DNA from: Moraxella nonliquefaciens | Lineage (GTDB): Bacteria; Pseudomonadota; Gammaproteobacteria; Pseudomonadales; Moraxellaceae | Assembly: GCF_001679005.1 (NCBI RefSeq) | Contig: NZ_LXTW01000001.1 | Location: 82,429 to 146,428 of the forward strand | Direction: 5' to 3' | Length of the DNA stretch: 64,000 nt | In this document: piece after piece, positions 19,223 to 28,763 of the stretch | Layout of the letters: every line of letters starts with the position of its first letter | Position numbering within the stretch: the stretch's first letter is position 1 | Notes under the pieces: generated by a model | Told to the model about the DNA's origin: nothing | Seen by the model: only the letters and a program-made list of their open reading frames with translations | The model's database searches: none | Program-made: the position numbers and the translations under genes

Positions 19223-19279
19223 GCTAAGGGCTTTGAACTGTTTCTTGAAATCTAACTAAATCTATCTTATAACATCCAA

Positions 19280-19639
19280 ATGAATAGATTAATCAGTATC
19301 AACGAAGCTTCCAAATAACTTGGCGTGTCCATCTCAACCTTATGCAGATGGGACGAAAGTGGTGTGCTTGTTGCCCAAAGAACACCTAAGGACACAGACG
19401 TTACGATATTAGTAAAATCAACCCAAACCTACTGCATGGCATAGGCAACAAAGACCGAAAAACCATTACCTATGCACAAGTATCAAGCCACGACCAAAAG
19501 GACGATTTAGACCGTCAGATTGGTGTGCTTGAGCTATATTGTGCAAGTCAAGGTTAGCAATTTGAAATCGTGGGTGATTTGGGTAGTGGTATGAACTACC
19601 ACAAAAAAGTCTTAGAAGCAGTTAAGGCGGTACTACAAT
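19280..19639 (+). pseudogene. tnpA: IS607-family transposase TnpA (serine recombinase), degenerate
   Basis: From the ATG at 19280 the frame reads MNRLISINEASK, stop, LGVSISTLCRWDESG, a MerR-like helix-turn-helix. A frameshift follows, and the +1 frame continues with HRRYDISKIN and the resolvase start TYAQVSSHDQKDDLDRQ, then stop, then QFEIVGDLGSGMNYHKK. The sequence then jumps to VLEAVKAVLQ and ends overlapping tnpB. It therefore carries at least two nonsense codons, one frameshift and a large internal deletion of the recombinase domain; the usual YARVSS arginine is also changed to Gln. It cannot make an active transposase. Confidence 0.85.
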
Positions 19640-20810
19640 GACAACCATTCGTGGACACATCATTGCCTTAGACCCAAACAACACCCAAGCCACCCATCTC
19701 AAAAAAGCGTGTGGCGTTGCCAGATTTTCCTATAATTGGGCGTTGGGGCAATGGAAAAAGCAATATGAACAAGACAAAAACTACCGTGATGAATGTCAAG
19801 TAAAAGGCACAACCATTGACGAAAACCGACTTAACAAACCATCACAAGGTAAACTAAGAAAACAACTTAACGCCATAAAACGTGAACAATTCCCCTTTAT
19901 GCTTGAAGTTACTAAGTGCAGTCCACAACTTGCCATCATGCAACTAGGCGACGCCTTTAAACGCTTTTTTAAGGGTGAAAGCAAATATCCCCAATTTCGC
20001 AAAAAAGGCGTCAATGACCGTTTTAGCCTATCCAACGACCAATTTAAACTTAAAAGTAAAAATAACAAACCACACATTCAAATCCCCAATTTAGGCTTGG
20101 TTAGAATGACCGAACATCTAAGATACAATGGCAAAATCCTATCCGCCAAAGTTTTTACCAAGGGTGGTAAATGGTTTGTGTCTATTGCTGTTGAATTAGA
20201 TGACACTCAAAAACCTTTACCCAAAACAGGTAAATCAGTCGGTTTAGACTTAGGCATTACCGATTTAGCCACGCTTTCAGATAGTACAAAAATCCAAGCC
20301 CCAAAACCACTTAAAAACAAATTGAAAAAACCAAGACGATTGAATAAATCGTTAAGCCGTAAACAAAAAGGCAGTAACAACCGTGAAAAGGTGAAAACCA
20401 AGCCATCACGGTTGTATTATAAAATCTCAAACATCAGAAAAGATTTTTTAAATAAACTCACGACAGACTTAGTAAAACAATTTGATGCGATTTGCATTGA
20501 AAACCTTAACACCAAAGGTATGGTAAGAAATCGCAAATTAAGCCGTGCCATCTCTGATTTGGGATTTTATGAATTTAAACGGCAACTTATTTATAAAGCC
20601 AACCAATGGGGCAAGAGCATCAAAGAATTGGACAGGTTTTACCCAAGCTCTAAAACTTGTTCAAATTGCGGTTTTATTATGGCAAAAGAAAACTTGACAC
20701 TTGCGGTTAGACATTGGATTTGTCCTAGTTGCCATGCCAATCATGACCGTGATATTAATGCAAGTATCAATATTTTAAATCAGGCAGATAAGGTTTTAAC
20801 TTTATCTTAA
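19638..20810 (+). CDS. tnpB: TnpB, RNA-guided nuclease of IS200/IS605/IS607 elements
   Basis: 390 residues, full length. The RuvC-type triad appears intact: D204 in GLDLGI, E288 in IENLN and D372 in DRDINAS. The zinc ribbon has C341 and C344 (CSNC) and C362 and C365 (CPSC). The N-terminal helical part (ARFSYNWALGQWKKQY) and QFPFMLEV segment are typical. TnpB proteins are guided by an RNA made from the element's right end and cut DNA next to a short motif, aiding element retention. Its transposase partner is dead, so this copy is an orphan that persists without autonomous transposition. Confidence 0.92.
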   Translation: MTTIRGHIIALDPNNTQATHLKKACGVARFSYNWALGQWKKQYEQDKNYRDECQVKGTTIDENRLNKPSQGKLRKQLNAIKREQFPFMLEVTKCSPQLAIMQLGDAFKRFFKGESKYPQFRKKGVNDRFSLSNDQFKLKSKNNKPHIQIPNLGLVRMTEHLRYNGKILSAKVFTKGGKWFVSIAVELDDTQKPLPKTGKSVGLDLGITDLATLSDSTKIQAPKPLKNKLKKPRRLNKSLSRKQKGSNNREKVKTKPSRLYYKISNIRKDFLNKLTTDLVKQFDAICIENLNTKGMVRNRKLSRAISDLGFYEFKRQLIYKANQWGKSIKELDRFYPSSKTCSNCGFIMAKENLTLAVRHWICPSCHANHDRDINASINILNQADKVLTLS

Positions 20811-20905
20811 AAATAGTTGGCGGTGAGTTTCACCGTGTCAGCCTATGGAGCTTATGTAAGACCCAAGTCAAACGACAAGGGCAACGAGCGTTGAAGTAGG
20901 AATTA
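20740..20905 (+). ncRNA. Putative reRNA (omega RNA) at the right end of the IS607 element
   Basis: TnpB guide RNAs overlap the 3' end of tnpB and run to the element end. Here the 95 bases after the tnpB stop are GC-richer than the flanks. They contain a hairpin GGTGA GTT TCACC (within 20830-20843) inside an outer GGC/GCC pair, then GGAGCTTATG, CGAGCGTTGAAGTAGGAATT. The guide would be the flanking DNA just after the element end. Borders are inferred from family architecture, not mapped. Confidence 0.45.
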
Positions 20906-21101
20906 AACGCTAAATTTGCTTTTGGGTAGATTTAGGTAGGTTTTAAGGAACGGCTAATCATAGCAATCATGATGGCTTTTGATTATTTATATAAAAATTG
21001 TTTTTAGATTATATAAATATGCCACAAAAGCATCAAATTTGCGTTATAATGAAGAGCTAAAATCATTAGCAATTTATTTTGATTAACACAGGTAATCCCC
21101 A

Positions 21102-21713
21102 ATGTTAAAACACGTTCTTTTGGCGACCAGCGTACTTGCGTTGTCCGCCGCAGCATCTGCCGACTTAACTTTTAAAGCAGGTTTGGGCTATCTTGACCCA
21201 ACTGCCAAAAAAGACATTGCCCCAAATATACCAAAAGCCAAAGTAAGCAGCGAGATGGCAGTATTGCCCTCTTTTGATTATCGCTTTGCCAACAGCCCAT
21301 TCTCAGCAGAGTTATTATTGGCAAGTCCATTTGAGCATACAGTCAGTATTATTTCTGATAATAATAAAAGAGCAGATATAGCCAAATTCAAGCAATTACC
21401 TCCCACATTGACTGTTAAATACAATACCCCAACAGTTAATGGCTTTGGTGCTAATATCGGTATCGGTGCAACCGTTCTTGTTCCTTATAAAGAAAAATTT
21501 ATGGGTAGCAACGACAAACTAGAAGCGGATATCGTTGTTGCTCCTGCTGCCCAGATTGGTGCGACTTACTCTAAGCCATCATCACCTTGGGGTGTGTTCG
21601 CCGATGTGCGTTATGTAGATTTAAAAACTGATTTAAAGCTAGATGGTGAAAAAATTGGTAAATTAGAGGTCAATCCTGTGGTCTATGCTTTGGGTGTAAG
21701 CCACAGATTCTAA
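21102..21713 (+). CDS. OmpW-family outer membrane protein
   Basis: 203 residues with a clear signal peptide (MLKHVLLATSVLALSAAASA, cleavage after about residue 20) and a C-terminal phenylalanine after alternating residues, the sign of an outer membrane beta-barrel. FKAGLGYLDP near the N terminus, LPPTLTVKYN and FGANIGIGA are OmpW signatures. OmpW proteins are eight-stranded barrels that take up small hydrophobic compounds. A consensus TATAAT (21045-21050) lies upstream, and a terminator closes the gene, so it is monocistronic. Confidence 0.85.
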   Translation: MLKHVLLATSVLALSAAASADLTFKAGLGYLDPTAKKDIAPNIPKAKVSSEMAVLPSFDYRFANSPFSAELLLASPFEHTVSIISDNNKRADIAKFKQLPPTLTVKYNTPTVNGFGANIGIGATVLVPYKEKFMGSNDKLEADIVVAPAAQIGATYSKPSSPWGVFADVRYVDLKTDLKLDGEKIGKLEVNPVVYALGVSHRF

Positions 21714-21733
21714 TCTGTATACTGATTACCATT

Positions 21734-21762
21734 AAATCCCTGACCTTTGGTTGGGGATTTTA
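21734..21762 (+). terminator. Terminator after the OmpW-like gene
   Basis: A 12-bp stem with two G-T pairs: AAATCCCTGACC (21734-21745), loop TTT, GGTTGGGGATTT (21749-21760). Confidence 0.75.
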
Positions 21763-21805
21763 ACGTTTAGTTAAATACAACTAAATACAACTAAATCAAA
21801 TCATA

Positions 21806-22558
21806 TCAAGACAGCTGACGATATCTGAGCTGCTCTACCCACAGTTTGCGACTGTTTAGCGGTTTGTGGTCAAGCAGGTGGTCCATCATTGCCCGATGCA
21901 CTTGCCCAAGTAGTGTTAGATTGGCGGGGTTAAATTGTTGATACTCTGCCTTGCTGAGTGCTTTAATCATCATCCCTGATATGCCATGGTTTGTGCCATC
22001 GCTCTTTATAAAGCCTTGGGTGGGGATAAAGTCATAATAAGCATGAACATCAATCTCCTGCCCCAACTCGTCTGTATCCCAGTCAATCTTAACACCCAAC
22101 TCACAAAATAATGCACTCTCAAAGCGTCTTAGGGTATGTTTCATCTTATCTATCCTGGTCATCTTATGACTTGCATCATCACCCATCTTATCATCACCCA
22201 CGTCATGATGGCTGATGGTTTGGAGTTGTATTACGCTGTCATGATAGTGTTGCCATAGGATGGGGCAGGGGTTTTCAGCGATGATGAGTCGGCAGATGAT
22301 CTCATTAAGATAAAGCAAGGCGTATTGATTTTGTCCCAATGGGTATGGGGGAGATGTGGTTGTGATGTGAATTTGGGTGAAGTTTTTTAGGGCGTTTTGT
22401 CCACTGGCAAACAGTTTAACGACCACAAAAGATGGCATGCCACGCACACCCATGCCATGCACCACGCCATGTTCGGCACTAAAAAACTGATAAATTGCCC
22501 GTTTTTCTTGATAGGCTCGGGCATGTAACAAATATCCGGTCAGTGGCTCGTTTCTCAT
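21806..22558 (-). CDS. recO: DNA repair protein RecO
   Basis: 250 residues from the ATG at 22558 (MRNEPLTGYLLHARAYQEKR); the frame extends upstream to a TTG at 22609 but the conserved RecO start LTGYLLHxRxYxE favours the ATG. The N-terminal OB fold (FSAEHGVVHGMGVRGM) and the helical middle (ALLYLNEIICRLI) are recognisable. The zinc-binding cysteine cluster of some RecO proteins is absent. RecO helps RecR load RecA on SSB-coated DNA in the RecFOR gap-repair pathway. It is not next to era here, unlike in enterics. Confidence 0.88.
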   Translation of the reverse strand: MRNEPLTGYLLHARAYQEKRAIYQFFSAEHGVVHGMGVRGMPSFVVVKLFASGQNALKNFTQIHITTTSPPYPLGQNQYALLYLNEIICRLIIAENPCPILWQHYHDSVIQLQTISHHDVGDDKMGDDASHKMTRIDKMKHTLRRFESALFCELGVKIDWDTDELGQEIDVHAYYDFIPTQGFIKSDGTNHGISGMMIKALSKAEYQQFNPANLTLLGQVHRAMMDHLLDHKPLNSRKLWVEQLRYRQLS

Positions 22559-22732
22559 GGTGAACAGCTTTAAGGCAATAACAGTTACTGTTGCATATGA
22601 CAACCGCAACTGTGTTTGCTAAGTATTTTTAATTGTACTGCCCTTTGTCTGACTTAACCGGTAGGTCAGTGTGAGTAACACTTGCAAACAACAAGACGAC
22701 AATGGCTAAAATTAACTCAGACAAGCACATTA

Positions 22733-22993
22733 TTATTTACCATCTTTTTTAAGAATGTGCAATATGGCAACCATGCCCATAAAAGGATAACATAAAGACA
22801 TGCCAATATAATACAAAGGATTATTTGATGCTCCCAATGACTTGATTGATGATAGCAAACCTATTAACAGCAAAAAAACTAATGCAAAACAGATGTTTGG
22901 CAAGGTCAAACTTTCTTTTTTTATGAAAGTATTAAAAAATTGAAATATAGAAAACAGTAGCATTGTTGCCAAGAAATAAGAGAATTTATCCAT
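22733..22993 (-). CDS. Small hypothetical inner-membrane protein
   Basis: About 86 residues from the ATG at 22993 (GAG six bases upstream); a TTG start 18 bases earlier is possible. Three hydrophobic segments are visible (FLATMLLFSIFQFF, ICFALVFLLLIGLL, YYIGMSLCYPFMGMVAIL), with a basic C terminus KKDGK. No family recognised. AT-rich flanks suggest a poorly conserved locus. Confidence 0.55.
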   Translation of the reverse strand: MDKFSYFLATMLLFSIFQFFNTFIKKESLTLPNICFALVFLLLIGLLSSIKSLGASNNPLYYIGMSLCYPFMGMVAILHILKKDGK

Positions 22994-23266
22994 CGTCTCA
23001 AAGTTTTTCAAAGATTCATTAAATCATGATGAAAATAATAACATTAAATCTACCACAATCTTGCTAAGATGACAATGCTCTTAGATTCATTTTCTCATTT
23101 TATGATTTGCTGTGGCACATCCACATCAAAAGCAAAAGACAAATCCATCTATTGGGTGGTTGGGTGGATAATTTGGTTGTCATTCTTGATTATAATAATT
23201 ATAATAATAACCGTACCTGTCAAGTATTTTTAATCCATAAAGATAAGCAATGATATAACATTTTAT

Positions 23267-24760
23267 TTAGCGATAACTGAGTGCTTCCGCCAAATGAGCC
23301 GTCCCCACACTCTTTGCCCCTGCCAAATCAGCAATGGTACGAGCAACCCTTAGCACACGATGATAACTTCTGGCTGATAGGTTTAGTCGTGATTGGGCGG
23401 CGGCAAGGAATTGTTTTTCTACCATACCAAGCGGTATGTGCGTGTCAATCTCGCTGGGAGTTAGCTCACTGTTGGCTTTGCCTTGACGGTTTAGGGCGAT
23501 GTTTCTGGCATGCACGACACGTTCACGTACGACAGCAGATGATTCTCCTTGTGGCGTGCTTTGTAAGTCATCTATTGCCATGGCAGGCACATGAACATGT
23601 AGGTCAATACGGTCAAGTAAAGGGCCTGAGATTTTGTCTTGATAGCGGTGAATTTGATTGGGTGTGCAGCGACAGCGGTTAGATGGGTCGCCATGATAGC
23701 CACACGGACACGGATTCATCGCCCCGATGAGCTGAAAATTGGCAGGGTAAGCCACCTGGGCGTTGGCTCGGCTGATGATGATTTCTTTGGACTCTAATGG
23801 CTGACGCATGACCTCTAAGGTCTTACGGTCAAATTCGGGCAACTCATCAAGAAAAAGCACGCCCCGATGAGCCAAACTGATCTCCCCTGGTTTGGGGCGT
23901 GAACCACCACCTGATAATGCCACCGCACTCATGGTATGATGACAAGATCGAAATGGACGCATGCCAAAATCATAAGGCAACCCTGCCACTGAATACACAC
24001 TTGCCACCTCTAAGGCTTCATCATCATTCAAAGGCGGTAAAATGCTTGGCAGTCGGCTTGCCATTAAGGTTTTGCCTGAGCCGGGTGAACCTTTAAACAG
24101 CACAGAATGCCCACCTGTGGCACAAATCTCTAACGCTCGGCGGGCGTGGTGTTGTCCTTTGACGTCAGACAAATCTAAGGGATAAGTCGCCACAGCTTTG
24201 GTGATGGGCAGGGCGGTTGGGGTTAGTCTGTCATGGATGTTACCGCCATTGATGGCATTGAGATGATGGCATACCTGAGTGAGATTATCCGCCCCAAGCA
24301 CACAAATATCCATGACTTGTACCGCTTCGGATGCATTGGCACGTGGCAAAATTAGCGTCCGTTCACCACCTTTTAAAATGCGAGCCACTGATAATGAACC
24401 TGTTATTCCACGTAAATCACCATTTAGGGCAAGTTCACCGATGAACTCAAAGTTGTCCAGTACTGTCTCATCAATTTGTCCGCTTGCTGTCAAAATACCT
24501 ATGGCGATGGGTAAATCAAGTCTGGCACCATCTTTGGATAGATCAGCTGGGGCAAGATTGATGGTAATACGGCGATTGGGGAAATCAAAACCACTGTTGA
24601 TGATTGCTGAACGAACACGGTCTTTGCTCTCACGTACGGAGGCCTCGGGCAAGCCAACCATGGTTAGGGTGGGCAAGCCTTGCGATATGTGGACTTCTAC
24701 CGTAACAGATGGTGCGGTCAGACCGATGACAGAACGGGTGTGTATTTGGGCAAAGGACAT
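23267..24760 (-). CDS. comM: ComM/YifB family Mg-chelatase-like AAA+ ATPase
   Basis: 497 residues, standard for the family. The N-terminal Lon-S5-like part carries ITINLAPADLSKDGARLDLPIA. The AAA+ module has Walker A KGSPGSGKTL and Walker B GVLFLDELPEF, and the C-terminal part NPCPCGYHGD plus RIDLHV is the Mg-chelatase signature. ComM is a hexameric branch-migration helicase that promotes integration of incoming DNA during natural transformation, which fits a naturally competent genus. It starts 3 bp after the tautomerase gene, so translation is probably coupled within the rapA-tautomerase-comM operon. Confidence 0.93.
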   Translation of the reverse strand: MSFAQIHTRSVIGLTAPSVTVEVHISQGLPTLTMVGLPEASVRESKDRVRSAIINSGFDFPNRRITINLAPADLSKDGARLDLPIAIGILTASGQIDETVLDNFEFIGELALNGDLRGITGSLSVARILKGGERTLILPRANASEAVQVMDICVLGADNLTQVCHHLNAINGGNIHDRLTPTALPITKAVATYPLDLSDVKGQHHARRALEICATGGHSVLFKGSPGSGKTLMASRLPSILPPLNDDEALEVASVYSVAGLPYDFGMRPFRSCHHTMSAVALSGGGSRPKPGEISLAHRGVLFLDELPEFDRKTLEVMRQPLESKEIIISRANAQVAYPANFQLIGAMNPCPCGYHGDPSNRCRCTPNQIHRYQDKISGPLLDRIDLHVHVPAMAIDDLQSTPQGESSAVVRERVVHARNIALNRQGKANSELTPSEIDTHIPLGMVEKQFLAAAQSRLNLSARSYHRVLRVARTIADLAGAKSVGTAHLAEALSYR

Positions 24761-24763
24761 GGC

Positions 24764-25120
24764 TTAAACAATCGCCTTTTGATAAACGCTAGATAATTCG
24801 GTGAGATTGACCGCATATTGCACGTTTTTATAACTCTTGCCAATCTCGCTTTGTAAGACGCTCATCACACGCCCGACTAAATCCGCCTTTATCTCATCAC
24901 TGCGACCTGCCATAATCGCCAAATGTGCCACCACAAAATGCTCGCCATCATCAAACCCCAGCCCGATAAGGCTGTCTGTGGCATGATACACACGACTTTT
25001 AATGTCTTTGGACTGAGCAAACTGACCGCTTTCAAATAGGGCGGTATTTAGCTTTAATAATAAATCGGCTTCATCGGCGATTTTTAGGTTTTTGGATAAT
25101 TCTAGGGTAAGATGTGGCAT
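24764..25120 (-). CDS. 5-carboxymethyl-2-hydroxymuconate isomerase-like tautomerase
   Basis: 118 residues from the ATG at 25120, chosen because AAAGGAAG stands just upstream and because it leaves proline at position 2 (MPHLTLE), the N-terminal catalytic base of the tautomerase superfamily after Met removal. The body (VYHATDSLIGLGFDDGEHFVVAH) matches the CHMI/HpaF family. In other bacteria the enzyme acts in homoprotocatechuate breakdown, but here it sits between rapA and comM with no catabolic genes, so its substrate is unknown. Confidence 0.8.
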   Translation of the reverse strand: MPHLTLELSKNLKIADEADLLLKLNTALFESGQFAQSKDIKSRVYHATDSLIGLGFDDGEHFVVAHLAIMAGRSDEIKADLVGRVMSVLQSEIGKSYKNVQYAVNLTELSSVYQKAIV

Positions 25121-25136
25121 AAAACTTCCTTTTAGC

Positions 25137-27983
25137 TTAATCAGGTTTGACACAAATCAGTATACGCACGCTGTCAGGGACAAGCGACAACTGTGCCAAT
25201 GCTGATAACCCCTGTTCTTTCATTTTTATCAGAGTTTGAATTTCGTCATCTCGTACATTGGGATTGATGGCTTGTAGGCGTTGTAATCGTCCTATTTCTT
25301 TGTCCAGATGGTCGGCAAATTGGCTTTGGGCTGATGCACTGATGGCGGATAATTCATCGGTTGCTTTGGATTTGGCAAGCGTGGTGATGTTGCTAATGAT
25401 CTCATGCCTTGCTTTGATGGCTTGACGTGCTTTGGTTTTGTCTAGTCTGGCAATGATGGGTAAAAGTTTGTCAGAGGTTGCCACTTTGGTTAGGTCATTG
25501 CCATTTTCAGCAAGCAGTACACGAATGATTTGCTCTGACAGATAGGCAGATAGATTGAGATGTTTGGGGGCGATGGCTTCTATCCGAAAATGATTCTCTA
25601 TGAGCATAAGCCCCTGTGGCATGACAGACGATTTTAACAAAACCACGCTGGTATTACCAAATGTGCCTGACTTTATAGACTCCAACACACTCATGACAAG
25701 TGGGTGTTCTAAGCTCATGTATGCCATATCTTCACGGCTTAGGGCTTGATTGCGGTCAAAGGTTAGGGTCAAGCCATCTTCGTTGATGGGCAGTACCGAG
25801 ATGTCCTGTATTTCGGTGCTGTCAATGGGGTGAATGACCCACGAATCATCACGATTAATGCTATACTCAACACCTAATGCGTCCAAATAGCGGTCAAGAA
25901 ATGCTGGCAATACTTGTGCGTTATCCATCTCGTGCATGGCTTGTACGATACGCCCTGATACGCTGGGGCGACATGAGTTATACTCTAACAGGCGATCTCG
26001 TCCTGCTTGTAGTTCTTCTTCAAGTTGTATGCGTAGAGCGGTTGCATTTGCTACAAGTCTATTAAAGTCATCAAAGCTGTTTTGTCCTTCTAGCATGGGT
26101 TTTAGATCAGCGATGAAATGCTCTTGTACTGTTTGGGCGGTCGGACTGATGTGGTTAAAAATATTTAGGGCGTGGTCATACCAATGATACAAGCGTTCTT
26201 GGGCAGTGCCAACGACAAAAGGAACATGTAGGCGGATTTGGGCGATTTGTCCGATACGGTCAAGTCGTCCGATACGTTGCTCTAACGTGTCAGGGTTGGC
26301 AGGCAAATCAAACAGCACCAAATCTTGGACGAATTGGAAATTACGTCCTTCTGAGCCAATTTCGCTACATAGCAGGATTTGGGCGCCACCTGTATCAGCA
26401 AAATAGGCTGCCGCTTGATCACGTTCTAGCAGGCTCATCTGCTCGGTAAAAATGGCGGTTTTAATGCCAGCATGCAGACGCAGTACCGCCTCTAAACTTT
26501 CAATGGTTGCCCCTGAACGGGCGATGAGTAGGGCTTTTTTGTGTTTTAGGTCATTTTTTAATAGCTCAATGAGCCATGGTACTTTGGGGTCAGTCTCTAA
26601 CCATGAGCCGTCAGGATAACTCTCTTCACCCCACAGTTGTTCACGCAATTTGCCTTGTGTATAAGGGGTGTTTTGCCATGCTGTTGGCAGGGGCAGTGGA
26701 TAGGCGATGCTGGTACGCCCATAAAAGCCTTGTACGCTGTCTCGGGTATTTCTAAATAGTACACGCCCTGTACCATGGCGGTCTAAGAGTTCGTTGATGA
26801 TGTATTGGCGTAATTTGTCATTGGTATTAATATCAGCAATCTCATGCACATCAAACCCAAGCAGTCCTGCCACCGCTTTGATTTGTTTGTCGGTCAAATC
26901 CTTATCGTCTATCAGCAAGGTTGCCACCATGGCCACATCAGCAAAAGCATCTTGACATGCGATAAAATCATCTAGGTCATCAAATCGGTGTGGGTCAAGC
27001 AGTCGCAGGCGAGCAAAATGACTCTCCACGCCAAGCTGTTCAGGGGTTGCAGTGAGTAATAATACCCCTGCGATGTGATTGGCAAAATCCGCCACCAGTT
27101 CATATTTGTCATTACCGCCTTGTTCTGTGTCCCAGTGCAGATGGTGAGCTTCATCCACCACAAGTAAATCAAAGTTTGATGCATGTGCCTGTTCATACAG
27201 GTCATGATGGTCAAGTAACAAATCAATACTGGCGATGATGAGCTGTTCTGTGTCAAATACGTTTTCATCAGGGTTATGTTCTTTGATGGATGCTGTACGC
27301 ACCAAGTCAAAGATGGCAAAATCTAAGTTAAAACGGCGTTTTAGTTCTATCATCCATTGGTATTGCAAGCTGTCAGGCACAAGGATAAGCACACGGTTGG
27401 CTCGCCCTGTGATGAGCTGTTGATGAACGATAAGCCCTGCTTCTATTGTTTTGCCCAGTCCCACTTCATCCGCCAGCAGCACCCGAGGGGCTAGGCGTTT
27501 GCCAACTTCATGGGCGATGTAGAGCTGATGGTTGATAACGTCCACTCTTGCCCCAATAAGTCCACGCAAAGGATGGCGGGTGAGCATGGTGGTCAATTTC
27601 AAAGCATTTTGACGAATCTCATAATCTTCATTATGCTCAATACGTCCTGCCAAAAGTCGCTCTAAGGGTTTGGCGAGTGTGATGTTTGCTGACAGACGTG
27701 TTTCCATGAGGCTTTTACCACAGGTCAGATGATAACGCATGACATGGGCTATCTCTTCACAGCTTGCTACCACAAACTCTTGTCCGTCTTGGTCAAAAAT
27801 GGTGTCGCCACTGCCAAAGACCACTCTTGAAAGTTGAGCCGATGCTTTGGCATACACTCGCTTTTCTTCGCTTTGGGGGAATAAGATGTGAACACAGCGG
27901 TCATCTACGTCGATGACCACACCCAACCCCAAATTACTCTCAGAATCGGACAAATAACGCTGACCAATGGCAAATACGTTCAT
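25137..27983 (-). CDS. rapA: RNA polymerase-associated SWI2/SNF2 ATPase RapA
   Basis: 948 residues, near the 968 of E. coli RapA. The N-terminal Tudor-like part (GQRYLSDSESNLGLGVVIDVD) is followed by SWI2/SNF2 motifs: I DEVGLGKTIEAG, II VVDEAHHLHW, III LLLTATPEQ, and V/VI SEIGSEGRNFQF and QRIGRLDRIGQ. RapA binds RNA polymerase and recycles it from stalled or post-termination complexes. It is the first gene of an operon with the tautomerase (16-bp gap) and comM. Confidence 0.95.
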   Translation of the reverse strand: MNVFAIGQRYLSDSESNLGLGVVIDVDDRCVHILFPQSEEKRVYAKASAQLSRVVFGSGDTIFDQDGQEFVVASCEEIAHVMRYHLTCGKSLMETRLSANITLAKPLERLLAGRIEHNEDYEIRQNALKLTTMLTRHPLRGLIGARVDVINHQLYIAHEVGKRLAPRVLLADEVGLGKTIEAGLIVHQQLITGRANRVLILVPDSLQYQWMIELKRRFNLDFAIFDLVRTASIKEHNPDENVFDTEQLIIASIDLLLDHHDLYEQAHASNFDLLVVDEAHHLHWDTEQGGNDKYELVADFANHIAGVLLLTATPEQLGVESHFARLRLLDPHRFDDLDDFIACQDAFADVAMVATLLIDDKDLTDKQIKAVAGLLGFDVHEIADINTNDKLRQYIINELLDRHGTGRVLFRNTRDSVQGFYGRTSIAYPLPLPTAWQNTPYTQGKLREQLWGEESYPDGSWLETDPKVPWLIELLKNDLKHKKALLIARSGATIESLEAVLRLHAGIKTAIFTEQMSLLERDQAAAYFADTGGAQILLCSEIGSEGRNFQFVQDLVLFDLPANPDTLEQRIGRLDRIGQIAQIRLHVPFVVGTAQERLYHWYDHALNIFNHISPTAQTVQEHFIADLKPMLEGQNSFDDFNRLVANATALRIQLEEELQAGRDRLLEYNSCRPSVSGRIVQAMHEMDNAQVLPAFLDRYLDALGVEYSINRDDSWVIHPIDSTEIQDISVLPINEDGLTLTFDRNQALSREDMAYMSLEHPLVMSVLESIKSGTFGNTSVVLLKSSVMPQGLMLIENHFRIEAIAPKHLNLSAYLSEQIIRVLLAENGNDLTKVATSDKLLPIIARLDKTKARQAIKARHEIISNITTLAKSKATDELSAISASAQSQFADHLDKEIGRLQRLQAINPNVRDDEIQTLIKMKEQGLSALAQLSLVPDSVRILICVKPD

Positions 27984-28243
27984 AAAAATTTAACGCTCGG
28001 TAAAGATATGATGGGTTTATGGGGGCAATCCCCATTTTATAAATGGTTATAAAGGCAAATTGATTATTTTAAGGCAAATGGGTAGGATTTTGCAATAAAA
28101 ATTTGTTGTGGGTGGTGGTGGGGCGTATGCAAGCGAAAATGAGAACAGTTGTTATGAAAAATAACTGTCATCCAATCTTACTTTTTACAACTGTTTAAAG
28201 GGCGGTATGTCTTACCTGAAAAATAGCCCTTTATTCACTTATA

Positions 28244-28639
28244 TTAATGATTTTCTTGACCGTCTAGAAGTTTGGTTAATAGCACAATCTGCTTTTCTTT
28301 TTCGGCAATAATTTCATCTTTACAAGCGATGATTTGTTTTAAACTTTCAATTTCATTTGCCATATTTTCATTATGAGCATAATATTTATTATAGACCGAA
28401 TTGCCATTATTATGGATATTATTATAGAACGTATCGCCACCATTATCCGCAATCAATAAATCAAATAAATTCACTTCAAATATTTGGGTAAGTTGTTGGA
28501 TTTTATCTAAATGTAATTTGGTTTCGCCACGTTCAATCTTAGCATAGCCACTTGGCGACATACCCATGCGTTCTGCCACTTCTTCTTGTGTCCAATGATT
28601 AAATTCTCTTAGGTGTTTGATTTTTTCGTGAATTTGCAT
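28244..28639 (-). CDS. XRE-family transcriptional regulator with coiled-coil tail
   Basis: 131 residues from the ATG at 28639 (GAG upstream). The open frame extends further but those residues are not conserved-looking. Residues 1-60 are a Cro/CI-type helix-turn-helix (KHLREFNHWTQEEVAERMGM, PSGYAKIERGETKL). Asn- and Tyr-rich residues 72-95 follow, then a predicted coiled coil (MANEIESLKQIIACKDEII). The tail is typical of oligomerising regulators. It lies 124 bp from a divergent gene for a small secreted protein, its likely target. Confidence 0.8.
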   Translation of the reverse strand: MQIHEKIKHLREFNHWTQEEVAERMGMSPSGYAKIERGETKLHLDKIQQLTQIFEVNLFDLLIADNGGDTFYNNIHNNGNSVYNKYYAHNENMANEIESLKQIIACKDEIIAEKEKQIVLLTKLLDGQENH

Positions 28640-28763
28640 AAAAAACTCAATTTGGACAGAAAAATGTTCTAAAAGTCTTAGACTATTCAATAATTTGGGA
28701 TTATTATAAAGCACATACAAACAAATTACCACCTTTTTTAACCCCCAATCATGGAGAAATCTT

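Larger units (their letters stand above)
19280..20905 (+). mobile_element. IS607-type element: ruined tnpA plus intact tnpB
   Basis: The order serine-recombinase-like tnpA then tnpB on one strand is typical of the IS607 family. The right end is set approximately after the structured region downstream of tnpB, and the left end just before tnpA. IS607 ends have no terminal inverted repeats, so exact borders cannot be fixed by eye. Confidence 0.6.
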
